Below are positions 17,389-27,648 of a stretch of 64,000 bases of DNA, piece after piece. This DNA comes from Cupriavidus sp. EM10 (GTDB lineage Bacteria > Pseudomonadota > Gammaproteobacteria > Burkholderiales > Burkholderiaceae). Both the position numbers and the translations under genes were made by a program. Where the stretch lies: positions 2,232,001 through 2,296,000 of the forward strand of contig NZ_CP076060.1 of the NCBI RefSeq assembly GCF_018729255.1, written 5' to 3'. The first letter of the stretch is position 1; each line of letters opens with the position of its first letter. The notes below the pieces were generated by a model. It was not told the DNA's origin. It worked only from the letters and a program-made list of their open reading frames with translations, and searched no databases.

Positions 17389-18603
17389 ATGAGCGCGCCG
17401 CCGCCGCAAGCCTGGCTAAATTCGCTGCTGCGCCTGGTGCAGGATATCCAGCTTGCGCTGCTGCAGGTCTGGCACGCCCTGGGCTGGTCCGGCGACGTGC
17501 ATGGCCAGCCCGCCTGGCCGTGGGCTCAACGCATTGCCGGGGAAACCCTCTTGATCGACCTCGGGCTTGCGCGCCAGCTGGCCCTGACCGTGCTGGCCGT
17601 CGCGCTGGCGCTGGCCTGCCTGGCCGTGGCGCTGTGCTGGCGCCGCCGACGCCTGGCCTGGCTGGGCATCGGCGCGCTGGCACTGGTGGCGGCGCCGTGG
17701 CCGTCGCTGGCGCTGCTGGTGACGCCCGCCGCGCCGACCAGCTTCCACGAGAGCCCGACCCGCTTGGCCGTGGACGCCATCGCCATCGGCGCCCAGGTGT
17801 ACGCGAGGCATTGCGTGGCATGCCATGGCGACGATGGCCGTGGCGAAGGCCCGCTGGCCGCCACGCTGTCACGCTGGCCGCCCACCTTCCAGAGCCCGCT
17901 GCTGGGCCGGCGCGCCGAAGGCGAACTGTTCTGGCACATCATGGCCGGCATGCGCGACCGCGACGGTCGTGTGACGATGCCAGCGTTCGGCCATCAACTC
18001 GATGATGCGCAGGCGTGGGCCGTGATCGATTACCTGAAAGCCCTGGCGGCCGGCACGGGCGGCGCCGCACAGGGCAGCTGGCCGGTGCCACTGCGGCTGC
18101 CCGACGTGGCGGTGCGCTGCGGCGCGGCGGCGCCGCGCGCGCTGGACGATTGGCGCGGGCATCAGCGCGTGCGCGTCGTGGCGTTCGATGGCGTGCCGGC
18201 GACGTTGCCGTTCGACGATCCCCGCTTTCTCACGCTGCTGGTCACGCGCGACGGCCGCCCGCCGGCATCGATACCCGATTTCCGCGCTGGCTGCGTCGCC
18301 GCATCGCCGTCTGCCTGGCCAGCGTTCGCGTGGATTGCGGGCGTCGACCCTGAGCGGCTGCTGACCGGCACGACATGGCTGGCCGATCGCGATGGCTGGC
18401 TGCGCGCGCAGACGGCGCCCGGCGACTACGACTGGAGCGACGCCAGCCTGGTGTGCACGGCAGGACAGCCTGCCGCGCGAGGTCTTGGCGATCGGAGCGC
18501 TGGCCGCGCGGGCCAGCGCCCGCCGCTCGACGGCCTGACCGCGCTGCTGCTGCGCATCGACGCGGAGCCCGTGCGCTTTGTGCAAGGTGGATTTGTCCAC
18601 TGA
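17389..18603 (+). CDS. Membrane-anchored cytochrome c protein of unknown role
   Basis: 404 aa. Two TM helices (about 62-82 and 92-112) precede a class I cytochrome c domain with the haem motif C142-V-A-C145-H146 and a later Met ligand candidate in RVTMPAFGHQL. The C-terminal half (about 235-404) has no family that I recognise; it contains paired cysteines and a TWLADRDGWLRAQ segment slightly reminiscent of thioredoxin-like proteins. It follows the ATPase gene by 51 bases, so it may belong to the same operon and accept electrons from sulfur oxidation (inference). Confidence 0.72.
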   Translation: MSAPPPQAWLNSLLRLVQDIQLALLQVWHALGWSGDVHGQPAWPWAQRIAGETLLIDLGLARQLALTVLAVALALACLAVALCWRRRRLAWLGIGALALVAAPWPSLALLVTPAAPTSFHESPTRLAVDAIAIGAQVYARHCVACHGDDGRGEGPLAATLSRWPPTFQSPLLGRRAEGELFWHIMAGMRDRDGRVTMPAFGHQLDDAQAWAVIDYLKALAAGTGGAAQGSWPVPLRLPDVAVRCGAAAPRALDDWRGHQRVRVVAFDGVPATLPFDDPRFLTLLVTRDGRPPASIPDFRAGCVAASPSAWPAFAWIAGVDPERLLTGTTWLADRDGWLRAQTAPGDYDWSDASLVCTAGQPAARGLGDRSAGRAGQRPPLDGLTALLLRIDAEPVRFVQGGFVH

Positions 18604-18751
18604 GGGCTGCGATGCCGGGGCTGGTTTGCGCCACATCAATCCGCCGCGAAGACGAGAATTTTCCGCAACCACAATTAGAATCGTCCTAACGACGTCCGGC
18701 AGTACGGCGCGTAGCGTGGGTGGCTTCCCCCAACGCTATGCCTTGAATACG

Positions 18752-19429
18752 ATGTCGCTGGAACTGTCATCCGCCAATGCCGAAACTGGCGCCGGAGCCA
18801 GCCCTGCCGCGCTGCAGACCTGGACGGGACACTATGCCGTGTCGGCCGGCCTGTTCGAGATCCGGCCCCGCTATCTGCCGCGCGATGTGCGTCCCATCCT
18901 GGACGAGGATCTCGATTGCATCATCGGCTACCACCGCCGTTTCGGGCTGTGCAGCCATCTGTACGATCTGAATGGCGACATGTTCTCGGTCTACGAGGAC
19001 ATGTCGACCCTGCCGCCTCCGGAAAAGCGCGACCCGCTGATGGTGGTGGGCGGCCTCTGGCGCGCCAACGTGCGCGGGCTGACAGCCGTGGGCCTGACCG
19101 GCACCGGCGCCAACTTCACCCCGGCCACGCTGGCGCAACTGCGCACCCGCTTCGCCCGGCTGGCGCAGTCGTCGCTGCTCTACCAGGGGGCGGCGCTGGC
19201 GCGCATGGACGATCCGCAGCGCTTCGTGCCCGTGCATATCCTGCGCCTGGCGATGCGTCACGGCGATGCCGTGGCGCCGCCGCCGGGGCTATGCCGCGCG
19301 TCGCGCTACCTGAGCTGCATGCTGATCCGGCGTCAGCCGTTCATGCTCGACGTGGTGACGCTGAACGGCAACACCACGATCGTCGACTTCGAATACTGGC
19401 GTTACGTGGATGCGCTGCCCGCAGCTTGA
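18752..19429 (+). CDS. Conserved hypothetical protein
   Basis: 225 aa, no signal peptide or TM helix. I do not recognise a family. Features: a conserved-looking segment DEDLDCIIGYHRRFGLCSHLYDLNGDMF and a basic middle part. The ATG at 18752 is the first plausible start; a TTG three codons upstream is possible. Its 3' end overlaps the convergent heptosyltransferase gene by 28 bases. The 148 bases before it hold no other gene that I can support. Confidence 0.55.
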   Translation: MSLELSSANAETGAGASPAALQTWTGHYAVSAGLFEIRPRYLPRDVRPILDEDLDCIIGYHRRFGLCSHLYDLNGDMFSVYEDMSTLPPPEKRDPLMVVGGLWRANVRGLTAVGLTGTGANFTPATLAQLRTRFARLAQSSLLYQGAALARMDDPQRFVPVHILRLAMRHGDAVAPPPGLCRASRYLSCMLIRRQPFMLDVVTLNGNTTIVDFEYWRYVDALPAA

Positions 19430-20418
19430 AGCGGCGCGCCGGCGGCCTTGGGACCGGTGTGAGTAACGTGGTCGATGGCACGAAGCACCTCGTGGACCGA
19501 CGGCGGCGCGCCGTTATCGCCAACCGACACCGACTGCCCTGGCTTGTTCACACCAAAATGCGGGCTCGATGTCGCGGTGAACAGCATCACCGTCGGCTTG
19601 CCGAGCGCGTCGGCCAGATGCACGAAGCCCGTATCCATGCCGACGACCAGCGCGGACGCGTCGACACGCTGCGCGCACTCGGTGATCGACATGCGCGGCA
19701 GCACCTCGGCGCCGGGGATGGCGGCCGCCAGCGCCTGGGCTTCCTGCTGTTCCTTCTGGGAGCCCCATGGCAACTGCACGCGATAGCCGCGCCGGGCCAA
19801 CTGGTGGCCCACTTCCACCCAATTGGCCTGTGGCCATTTCTTGATATCGAGCGACGTGGCGTGGAACAGCAACGCACGCGGCACGCCATCGGCATTCAGC
19901 GGCGCGGCCGGTGCCGGCACCCTCAGTTCGGCCTTTTCCTGCGGCTCGATGTCATAGCCCAGCGCGTTGGCCACCACCATCCGCATCTTCTGGCGGCAGT
20001 TGGCGTCGCCATGCGGCCCGAAGATTTCCGTGTAGGCGAACACGGCCTTGGCTTCGCCCAGGAATTCGGCGGCATAGCCAAGTCGCCGCTTTGTCCGTGC
20101 CAGCCTGGCGGCGATGGCGCTCTTGTAGACGCCGTGCACGTCGATGGCCACGTCGTAACGCTCGCGGCGCAACGACATCAGCGCGCCGATGATGCCGCGC
20201 AGGTCGCGCCATTTACGGCCATTCTTCTTGAACTGGCGCAGCGGCGGCGCGATGACGCGGTCCACGCCGACCGCCCAACTGGGGATGTCCGCGCAGGAAG
20301 CGTCGGCAATCCAGTCGATCTTGGCTTCCGGATAGGCTCGCCGCAGGTCGTACAACAGCGGCAGGGTATGCACCATGTCGCCAAGCGACGTGATCTTGAT
20401 AAGCAGGATGCGCTTCAT
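19402..20418 (-). CDS. waaC: Lipopolysaccharide heptosyltransferase I (glycosyltransferase family 9)
   Basis: 338 aa. It transfers the first L-glycero-D-manno-heptose to Kdo in the LPS inner core on the cytoplasmic face of the membrane. Family marks: MKRILLIKITSLGDMVHTLP at the N-terminus, and in the C-terminal donor-binding half GMDTGFVHLADALGKPTVMLF followed by TSSPHFGV. The ATG at 20418 is chosen because the family begins with KRILLIK; an upstream ATG adds seven residues. It is transcribed alone and converges on the hypothetical gene at its 3' end. Confidence 0.9.
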   Translation of the reverse strand: MKRILLIKITSLGDMVHTLPLLYDLRRAYPEAKIDWIADASCADIPSWAVGVDRVIAPPLRQFKKNGRKWRDLRGIIGALMSLRRERYDVAIDVHGVYKSAIAARLARTKRRLGYAAEFLGEAKAVFAYTEIFGPHGDANCRQKMRMVVANALGYDIEPQEKAELRVPAPAAPLNADGVPRALLFHATSLDIKKWPQANWVEVGHQLARRGYRVQLPWGSQKEQQEAQALAAAIPGAEVLPRMSITECAQRVDASALVVGMDTGFVHLADALGKPTVMLFTATSSPHFGVNKPGQSVSVGDNGAPPSVHEVLRAIDHVTHTGPKAAGAPLQAAGSAST

Positions 20419-20577
20419 GCGGGGGCTTGATTGGGGCAAGCGCGGCCGGTCTGCCGCGTCAGAAAGGCGCTAGTATGCCCCAGACCGCCGCCCCGGACGC
20501 GTGACGAACAGGTAATGGACTGCACGCATCACAAATCGCTCCCCGGCGCCGGCCACGCACACATCGTTGCAGTTGAC

Positions 20578-21192
20578 TCAATGCCACACCGACGCATCAG
20601 CCACGACGGTCGCGAACCGGTCGTTCAGCGCGGCCAGCGTGACCCGGTGCAATTCGGCGGCCCGCAGTGGCTCGCCGCCCAGCGGATCCGGCAAGTCGCG
20701 CGTGGCACACGCGGCAGCGACCAGCGTGACGCGATAGCCGTGGTCCAGCGCCGACCGTACGGTCGCGCTGATGCACATATGGGTCTGGAAACCGCCCACG
20801 ATCAACTCTTTTCGCCCCAGCGACTGGAGTTGTTCCGCCAGATCGGTGCCCGCGAAGGAATTGGGCAGGCTCTTGACGACCGTCCGCTCGCCTTCCACTG
20901 GTTTCACGCCTTCGATGATGGCCGCGAACGGGCCGGACGGATCGAACGCGCCGCCGGGCTTGCCATGGTGCACCACGTGGATCACCGGCGTGCCGTGCTG
21001 ACGCGCCAACGACAGCAGCGCCGCGCACTCGGCCACGGCCTCCGGCATGCCGGTCAGCGGCAGCTTGCCGTCGACGTACTCGCGCTGGTGGTCGACCAGC
21101 ACCAGCACGGCATCCGACCACGCCGAAGGCTGGCGGCTGGCGCCCGCGGCATCGAGCAGGGTGAAGGGCTTGGCGGCAGGCGTAGCGTTCAT
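20578..21192 (-). CDS. Isochorismatase-family cysteine hydrolase
   Basis: 204 aa. The catalytic triad is visible: D34 in LVDHQREY, K107 in TVVKSLPNSF and C140 in GFQTHMCIS, with the cis-peptide bond expected before the Cys helix. Members include nicotinamidases, isochorismatases and carbamoyl amidases, and the substrate cannot be told here. It is divergent from a LysR-type regulator gene with 85 bases between the starts, so the regulator probably controls it. Confidence 0.86.
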   Translation of the reverse strand: MNATPAAKPFTLLDAAGASRQPSAWSDAVLVLVDHQREYVDGKLPLTGMPEAVAECAALLSLARQHGTPVIHVVHHGKPGGAFDPSGPFAAIIEGVKPVEGERTVVKSLPNSFAGTDLAEQLQSLGRKELIVGGFQTHMCISATVRSALDHGYRVTLVAAACATRDLPDPLGGEPLRAAELHRVTLAALNDRFATVVADASVWH

Positions 21193-21277
21193 GAGGGCTC
21201 CTACGATGAAAGTGGCTATGCAGGCATCGTAGAGGCCGGTAAGCTGTACGCCAATTCGCCACCAGATCACAACTACT

Positions 21278-22136
21278 GTGCAAAAAAGCACAATCACCTG
21301 GGACGATCTGCTGACCCTGTCCACGCTGATGCGGGTCGGCAGCTACTCGGCCTGCGCCCGGGAACTCGACATTACCCATGCCACCGCCATCCGGCGCATC
21401 CGCCGGCTTGAGACGGCGCTGGGCAAACCCGTCGCCACGCGCACTGACGGCGATTTCGTGCTGACTGCCGCCGGACGCAACGCACTGGCCGCCGCCCGCG
21501 AGATGGAGTTGTCCGCCGACCGGCTGCTGCGCGAGATCGAGGGCGCCAGCCCCGGCGTGTCCGGCGTGGTACGGGTGGCGGCAACGGCCTCGCTGGGCAG
21601 CCATTTCCTGACGCCTCGACTGCCGGCCTTCTACGCACGCAATCCCGATGTGGAAGTCCGGCTGGAAGTGGACAACCGCGTCACCAGCCTGGCGCGCCGG
21701 CGAGCCCATATCGCGGTGCGCCTGGCTCGCCCCAGGAAGAATCGCTGGTTGCGCAGCGTGCCGGCACCATCCACTTCGGCCTTTACGCACCGGCCGCGAT
21801 GTCCTCCGACGAGGCGAAATCGCCAGGAACGCCGCTGTGCGGACTGCTCGACGAAGGTTTTTCCCTGCCGGAAGTGGAATGGCCACGTGCCCAGGGACGG
21901 CGTTTTTCGTTCCAGTCGAACAGCTTCCTGGCCGTACGTGAGGGCGTGCGCGCCGGCCTGGGGTCGCCCTGCTGCCCCACTATCTGGCGGCTGGCGAACC
22001 GGACCTGATCCTGGTCCACGACGTCCCCGAAGTGATCCGCGAAGTCTGGCTTGCCTATCCGCCAGAGTTTCGCGGGGCATCGCGCTTCCGCCCCATCATC
22101 GATTGGCTGGCCCAGGCGCTGACCGACTGCCCCTGA
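21278..22136 (+). pseudogene. LysR-type transcriptional regulator, two frameshifts
   Basis: Repaired length is 286 aa. The winged helix-turn-helix lies at about 8-65 (LSTLMRVGSYSACARELDITHATAIRRIRRLE), followed by the effector-binding domain. Frame breaks occur at the C run 21730-21733 and the G run 21960-21963. One extra base in each gives continuous segments LARPQEESLVAQRAG and RAGLGVALLPHYLAAG, both normal for the family. The start is a GTG at 21278. It is divergent from the isochorismatase-family gene, its likely target. Confidence 0.8.
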
Positions 22137-22372
22137 GACGCAAGCACGCATCCGTTGTCGGGCCGCCACCATCACGCGCCGCATACGCCACTCCATGTGG
22201 GCTACCACACCTGTTTCGAGGGTTGCGCCCGCCGAAAAATTGGCACTTCTGCTACGCTCTGAACCGGCTGCCAACGCTGTATCGTCAAGATGCATCCAAG
22301 ACATGGGCAAGGTCGCTGCATTGAAGCCCAGGCAACCGGAAAACGGGTCAGTGCGCAGAACAAAAGAGATTC

Positions 22373-24359
22373 ATGCGGCACTCATTGAAGTATCGAATGG
22401 CAGTCGCCGCCGCGACGGTTGTCACGCTGGTATTCGTGGTGCGGGTCGGGTTTTCCCAGGTCTACGCATACACGCGCCTGAAGGAAGTGGTTCAGGCCCA
22501 GCAGGACACGCTGGTCAAGCTGGTTGCCGATCAACTCGACGAGAAGCTCGAGTCGCGCGCCGTCGTACTGCGACGGCTCGCGCGCACGCTCGCGCCCGTC
22601 CTCGATCGTCCGTCTGATCAACTTCGCCATCTGGCCATCGATACGGTGGACATGCCCGAGCATTTCAATGCCACCTTCCTGGCCTCGCCCGATGGCACCC
22701 TCGTGTTCAGCACCGCTGTGCCGGATGGCGTAAAGATGACCATCGGCGAGCGCGAGTATTTCAAGGCCATCGTCAACGGTGCCGACTTTGCCGTATCGGA
22801 TCTGCTGCAGGGCAAGCATTCGAGCGCGCCCGGCGTGATCCTGGCCGTGCCCCTGCGTGACAGCCATGGCCAGCTGCGCGGCGTGGTGGGCGGTGTGTTG
22901 AACCTGTCCGCCGACAACTTCCTGCGCGAACTCGCGCAGCACCGCGTGGGTGTCACCGGCTTCTACTGCCTGGTGTCGGCCGGCCCGAATCCGCGCTACG
23001 CGATGCACCCGGACGCGGCCAAGGTGCTTGCCCCGGCCCAGGCGGTCGGGGAAGCCTGCGGCGCCGAAGCCCCCGAATCGGAACTGGAGTCGGTATGGCC
23101 GCAGCAGCCGGTGGTCGCGCGCTTCCTGCTGGAGTCGAACGGCTGGGAGGTGATTTCCGTCCTGCCTGCCGCCGAAGCCTACGCCCCCTGGTCGAAGTGC
23201 GCTACCGCGCCATCATTCTGGGTTTGGTGACGCTGCTGGCCGCTGCGCTGCTGATGTGGGCCGTCATCCGGCACCTGCTGGCGCCGCTGGAGCACCTGCA
23301 CCGCGCCGTGCGCCGCCTTTGCGAACAGCCTTCCGCCATGGCAGACCTGCCCATGCGCCGTGACGACGAGATCGGCGAACTGGCCGGCGCATTCTCCGAG
23401 GTCATGACCCAGCTGAACGAGCGGGAAGCCGCGCTGAAGGCCGCCAACGACAACGCGGCGGCCAGCGAGAAACGGCTGGAGGCCATCGCCAACCACGTCC
23501 CCGACCTGGTCGCCTTCGTCGACGCCGACGAGCGCTTCGTGTTCGTCAACCACGCCTACGCGCGCCATTTCGGCCTGCCGGCCGACCAGATCACGGGCTC
23601 TCGCTGCGCGAGCTCTGGGGCACACCCGAATACGTAGCCAACAAGCCGTACCTGGAACAGGCCTGCGCCGGGGAGTCCGTCACCTACAGCCGCGAGAATG
23701 CCGAGGGCCTGACCTGGGAGATGACATTCCAGCCCGCCTGGAACGACGCCAACGACGCCGTCACCGGGCTGCACATGTTTGCCCGGGACATTACCGGCGA
23801 ACGCCAGAAGCTGCGCTCGCTGGAAGCCCAGACCGTCTCCGACCACCTGACCGGGCTGCTCAACCGCAAAGGATTCGATCGCCGTCTGCAGGAAACCATG
23901 GCCCGCGCCGACGCCGGCGACTACCGCACCGCGCTGCTGCTGGTCGACCTCGACGACTTCAAGGCCGTCAACGACACCTACGGGCACCCGATTGGCGACC
24001 AGTTGCTGATCGCCTTCGCCGAGCGCCTGCGTGCCTGCGTGCGCGCCGGCGACGCCGTGGCGCGGATCGGCGGCGACGAGTTCGCTATCGTGCTCGACAA
24101 CGTGACCACTCCCAATACGGTCGAGCGCATCGCCCACACCGTAGTGCATGCGGCCATGCGCCCGTTCGACATCGACGGCCACCGGCTGGTCTCCACGGCC
24201 AGCGTCGGCAGCGCGATGCATCGGCCCGGCCAGGGCACGTCGGTCAGCGAACTGTTCATGCGCGCCGACATGGCGCTGTACGATGCCAAGCGGCATGGCA
24301 AGGCGTGTCATGCGTCGGTGGGGACGAGACATTCCGAGGACGCATCGTCTGCGGCATGA
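22373..24359 (+). pseudogene. Membrane diguanylate cyclase (Cache-like sensor, HAMP, PAS, GGDEF), two frameshifts
   Basis: Repaired length is 662 aa. TM helix about 9-29, periplasmic Cache-like sensor about 30-270, TM helix about 278-298, HAMP, PAS (about 370-485) and a GGDEF domain. The active site GGDEF is at about 567-571, and an RxxD inhibitory site (RAGD) lies five residues before it, so it should make c-di-GMP with product feedback. Frame breaks are at the C run 23184-23188 and the G run 23595-23597; one extra base in each joins the parts as AYAPLVEVRY and DQITGLSLRELWG. The 3' end overlaps the convergent ATPase gene by 52 bases. Confidence 0.82.
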
Positions 24360-25588
24360 GCGCGGGCCAGCGGCATCCGGCCGACAAATTGCCGCAAGTC
24401 GTCGTCTGCATCGTAACGCCGCCTGTTAGGATGCTCCGGCACGATATCGAGCAACCCGGCCCGCCGCATGGCGCCAGCCAGTGTCGGATCCGCGAGCATA
24501 TGGATGCCCAGTACCGAGCCCCACATCAGCTTGAGTGCTGTCAGCCGCTTCAGCGACTGCTCGATATCACGCCGCTTCGGCACCCGATTCCATTCAGGGT
24601 CAAGCTCCTGGACCACCGTCCGGTACAGGCCCATCGTCCCCTTGTCGAACCCGGCAATTGTGGTTGGATCGGCTGCCACAACCCGCAGCACCGCATCGTC
24701 GATCGGATCCAGTGAATCCATCGATTTCAGGAAGGGCTGGTGAACCTTGGCCAAATGGATATCAACGGCCCATTCGAATGCATGCGTGACACCCGCCTCA
24801 TCGAACGGCGCGTAGAGTGCAACCTGCAACGCGGCATCCATCAACACCTCGGGACGGCCTTCCGCACGCTCGAACATGCTTTCCAGCAAGGCATCGCCAA
24901 CCGAGTCCGGCAGATCGTACTTGGAGCGCACCCAGTGCAGGAAGTCCGCACCAAGTGCCGGAAAGGCAAATCTCGATGCGCTGTACATCGTATGACGCCC
25001 GCCCAGCATCATCAGCAGCTTGGTGCGGTCGGAGCCCGTGAATACGGTTCGTAGCCCGTACAGGCCGGGGTCGCCATTGAGCAGGTCCCGCGTGGCTTTC
25101 AGCGTGTACAGCATGCTGTCGCCCCGCTCGGTGGCCAGCAACTGCTGCGCTTCATCGATGATCAGGATGATGGGACGGCGCGTCCGTGCGGACAATGCCT
25201 CCATGGACCGGTAGACCCAAAGGCCGCCGCGCTTCTCCTGCCCTCCGCCAACATCGATATCGAGCGACACGCCTCCAAACCCGACGCCCTTGAGCCCCAC
25301 GGCATGCGCGAAGCGGGCCACGATGCTCTCGTTGGCATCCAGCACCTTCTGCACCGCGCCGATTACCACATCGGCAGGGTCCTCGTCCGGCTTGCCCCAC
25401 AGGTCGGCCATCACCACCAGGGCGCCCAGCTTGCCGATGGCGGGCGCTACCTCCTGCCGCAAGAACGTGCTCTTGCCAATGCCGCGCGACCCGATCAGCG
25501 CGATGACCTTGCCGCACGGCCCGTGCACCAGCTTGTGCGCGAGTTCCGCGGCAAGCTGGGGGCGTCCGAAATGATCCGACAAATCCAT
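24308..25588 (-). CDS. Lone AAA-type ATPase (ORC/STAND-like)
   Basis: 426 aa. Walker A GSRGIGKST is at 33-41 and Walker B IILIIDEAQQL ends with D145-E146. The C-terminal third looks helical and could contain a winged helix, as in ORC-like or archaeal-type ATPases. No effector domain is present and no partner gene lies beside it: both flanks are unrelated genes. Its function is unknown. It could be a remnant or single-gene member of a defence or mobile system, but nothing in the sequence proves that. It converges on the diguanylate cyclase gene with overlapping ends. Confidence 0.7.
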   Translation of the reverse strand: MDLSDHFGRPQLAAELAHKLVHGPCGKVIALIGSRGIGKSTFLRQEVAPAIGKLGALVVMADLWGKPDEDPADVVIGAVQKVLDANESIVARFAHAVGLKGVGFGGVSLDIDVGGGQEKRGGLWVYRSMEALSARTRRPIILIIDEAQQLLATERGDSMLYTLKATRDLLNGDPGLYGLRTVFTGSDRTKLLMMLGGRHTMYSASRFAFPALGADFLHWVRSKYDLPDSVGDALLESMFERAEGRPEVLMDAALQVALYAPFDEAGVTHAFEWAVDIHLAKVHQPFLKSMDSLDPIDDAVLRVVAADPTTIAGFDKGTMGLYRTVVQELDPEWNRVPKRRDIEQSLKRLTALKLMWGSVLGIHMLADPTLAGAMRRAGLLDIVPEHPNRRRYDADDDLRQFVGRMPLARAHAADDASSECLVPTDA

Positions 25589-25620
25589 ATCGTTCCTCGT
25601 TCACCAAGTCTGCGAACGAT
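25589..25620. promoter_or_regulatory. Inverted repeat at the start of the lone ATPase gene
   Basis: ATCGTTC (25589-25595) and GAACGAT (25614-25620) are perfect 7-base arms, 18 bases apart, directly before the minus-strand start codon at 25588. This overlaps the ribosome binding site (GAGGAACG), so it could be an autoregulatory operator or an RNA hairpin. Confidence 0.35.
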
Positions 25621-25696
25621 TCTATGGCCCCCACCCCCGCCGTCCACCCCCAAACGCCGACTGCAACAGCAATATTCCAATCCTTAACAGATCCAC

Positions 25697-25733
25697 AAAA
25701 AATGAAGCGGTGGCGCAACACGCGCCACCGCTT
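25697..25733 (-). terminator. Rho-independent terminator of the glycerol transport operon
   Basis: On the minus strand a perfect 12-base stem (25705-25716 with 25722-25733, AAGCGGTGGCGC type) around a 5-base loop is followed by CATTTTTT. It lies 47 bases after the glpV stop codon. Confidence 0.9.
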
Positions 25734-25779
25734 CGGACTGCAAGCCGAACACCCCGTTCAGCGAAGGATCAGCGGAAAA

Positions 25780-27522
25780 TCAGCGAACCCGCCCTTCCTT
25801 CCACGCCTGCAGCAGCTTGTCGTAGGCGATGGTCTCGCCCTTCGGCTTTTCGTTGTCGAGCTTCTTCCACGGTGCGTGTTCCGACGACAGCCACTTGGAC
25901 GGATCGCTCTTCGGGTTCAGCTTGGGCGCGCACTGGGCCATGCCCGCGCGCTGCAGCCGGCCCATCACCTGGTCCATTTCCTCGGCCAGATTGTCCATGG
26001 CGGCCTGCGGCGTCTTTTCGCCGGTCACGGCCGTGGCCACGTTCTTCCACCAGAGCTGCGCCAGCTTCGGATAGTCGGGCACGTTGTTGCCGGTGGGCGT
26101 CCAGGCCACACGGGCCGGGCTGCGGTAGAACTCCACCAGGCCACCGTACTTGGCCGCGTTCCTGGTCAGGTACTCGTGGTTGATATCGCTGTCGCGGATG
26201 AAGGTCAGCCCGGTCAGCGACTTCTTCAGCGACACGGTCTTCGACGTCACGAACTGGGCGTAGAGCCATGCTGCGGCCAGCTTGTTCGGGTCGGTGTTCT
26301 TGAAGAACGTCCACGAGCCCACGTCCTGGTAGCCGTTCTGCATGCCCTGCTTCCAGTACGGGCCGTACGGCGACGGCGCCATGCGCCACTTGGGCGAGCC
26401 ATCGGCATTGACCACCGGCAGGCCCTTCTTGGTCATGTCGGCCGTAAACGCCGTGTACCAGAAGATCTGCTGGGCGACCTGGCCCTGCGCGGGCACCGGA
26501 CCGGCTTCGGAGAACGTCATGCCCATGGCCTGCGGCGGGGCGTACTTCTTCATCCAGTCGATGTACTTGGTCAGCGCGTAGACGGCGGCCGGGCTGTTGG
26601 TGGCGCCGCCGCGCGACACCGAGGCGCCCACCGGCGTGCACTTGTCGTCCGCCACGCGGATGCCCCACTCGTCCACCGGCATGCCGTTGGGCAGGCCCTT
26701 GTCGGCCGAGCCCGCCATCGACAGCCAGGCATCGGTAAAACGCCAGCCCAGCGACGGGTCCTTCTTGCCGTAGTCCATGTGGCCGAAGACCTTCTTGCCG
26801 TCCAGTTCCTTCACGTCGTTGGTGAAGAAGTTGGCGATGTCCTCGTAGGCAGACCAGTTCGTCGGCACGCCCAGGTCATAGCCGTACTTGGCCTTGAACT
26901 TGTCCTGCAGGTCCTTGCGCGCGAACCAGTCGGCGCGGAACCAGTACAGGTTGGCAAACTGCTGGTCGGGCAGCTGGTACAGCTTGCCGTCCGGCGCCGT
27001 GGTGAACTTGGTGCCGATGAAGTCCTTGACGTCGATGCCCGGGTTGGTGAATTCCTTGCCCGCGCCGTTCATGTAGTCGGACAGCGGCAGGATGGCGCCG
27101 TAGCGGTAGTGCGTGCCGATCAGGTCGGAATCCGAGATCCAGCCGTCGTAGATCGACTTGCCCGACTGCATCGACGTCTGCAGCTTCTCGACCACGTCGC
27201 CTTCCTGGATCAGGTCATGGTTGACCTTGATGCCGGTAATTTCCTCGAAGGCCTTGGCCAGCGTCTTCGACTCGTACTCGTGCGTGGTGATGGTTTCCGA
27301 CACCACGCTGATCTGCGTCACGCCCTTGGCCTTGAGCTTGGCGGCGGCGTCGATGAACCACTTCATCTCGGCCTGCTGCTTGTCCTTGGCCAGCGACGAC
27401 GGCTGGAATTCGCTGTCGATCCACTTCTTTGCCGCGGCCTCGTCGGCCCACGCGGCATGCCCGCATGTCAGCGCGGCCGCAAAGGCCAGGGCCGACATCC
27501 CCAACTTCACGCGCTCTTTCAT
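25780..27522 (-). CDS. glpV: Glycerol ABC transporter substrate-binding protein
   Basis: 580 aa, long for a binding protein but normal for the GlpV type known from the Rhizobium glycerol transporter. A Sec signal peptide (ALAFAAALTCGHAAWA) ends near residue 23. The mature part has the carbohydrate-binding family 1 layout, with segments such as AFEEITGIKVNHDLIQEGDVVEKLQ and DQQFANLYWFRADWFARKD. It is last in the order glpS-T-P-Q-U-V and is followed by a strong terminator. A hairpin in the gap before it may raise its expression over that of the membrane parts. Confidence 0.88.
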   Translation of the reverse strand: MKERVKLGMSALAFAAALTCGHAAWADEAAAKKWIDSEFQPSSLAKDKQQAEMKWFIDAAAKLKAKGVTQISVVSETITTHEYESKTLAKAFEEITGIKVNHDLIQEGDVVEKLQTSMQSGKSIYDGWISDSDLIGTHYRYGAILPLSDYMNGAGKEFTNPGIDVKDFIGTKFTTAPDGKLYQLPDQQFANLYWFRADWFARKDLQDKFKAKYGYDLGVPTNWSAYEDIANFFTNDVKELDGKKVFGHMDYGKKDPSLGWRFTDAWLSMAGSADKGLPNGMPVDEWGIRVADDKCTPVGASVSRGGATNSPAAVYALTKYIDWMKKYAPPQAMGMTFSEAGPVPAQGQVAQQIFWYTAFTADMTKKGLPVVNADGSPKWRMAPSPYGPYWKQGMQNGYQDVGSWTFFKNTDPNKLAAAWLYAQFVTSKTVSLKKSLTGLTFIRDSDINHEYLTRNAAKYGGLVEFYRSPARVAWTPTGNNVPDYPKLAQLWWKNVATAVTGEKTPQAAMDNLAEEMDQVMGRLQRAGMAQCAPKLNPKSDPSKWLSSEHAPWKKLDNEKPKGETIAYDKLLQAWKEGRVR

Positions 27523-27540
27523 TCGTTGTCTCCTCAGGTA

Positions 27541-27583
27541 CCCTTCCCCGGTTCTGTCACAGGGTTGCGGCCCCGGGGAAGGG
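27541..27583 (-). repeat. Intercistronic hairpin between glpU and glpV
   Basis: CCCTTCCCCGG (27541-27551) and CCGGGGAAGGG (27573-27583) are perfect 11-base arms around a 21-base loop. It lies within the operon, just before the glpV ribosome binding site (TGAGGAGA). Such hairpins often stabilise the binding-protein part of an ABC operon transcript (general knowledge); that role here is inferred. Confidence 0.55.
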
Positions 27584-27648
27584 ACAAGATCTCGCAGCCC
27601 ATGGAACGGCAAACCAGTTTAACCCCTGCGCACTTCCTTTTCGGCCTC

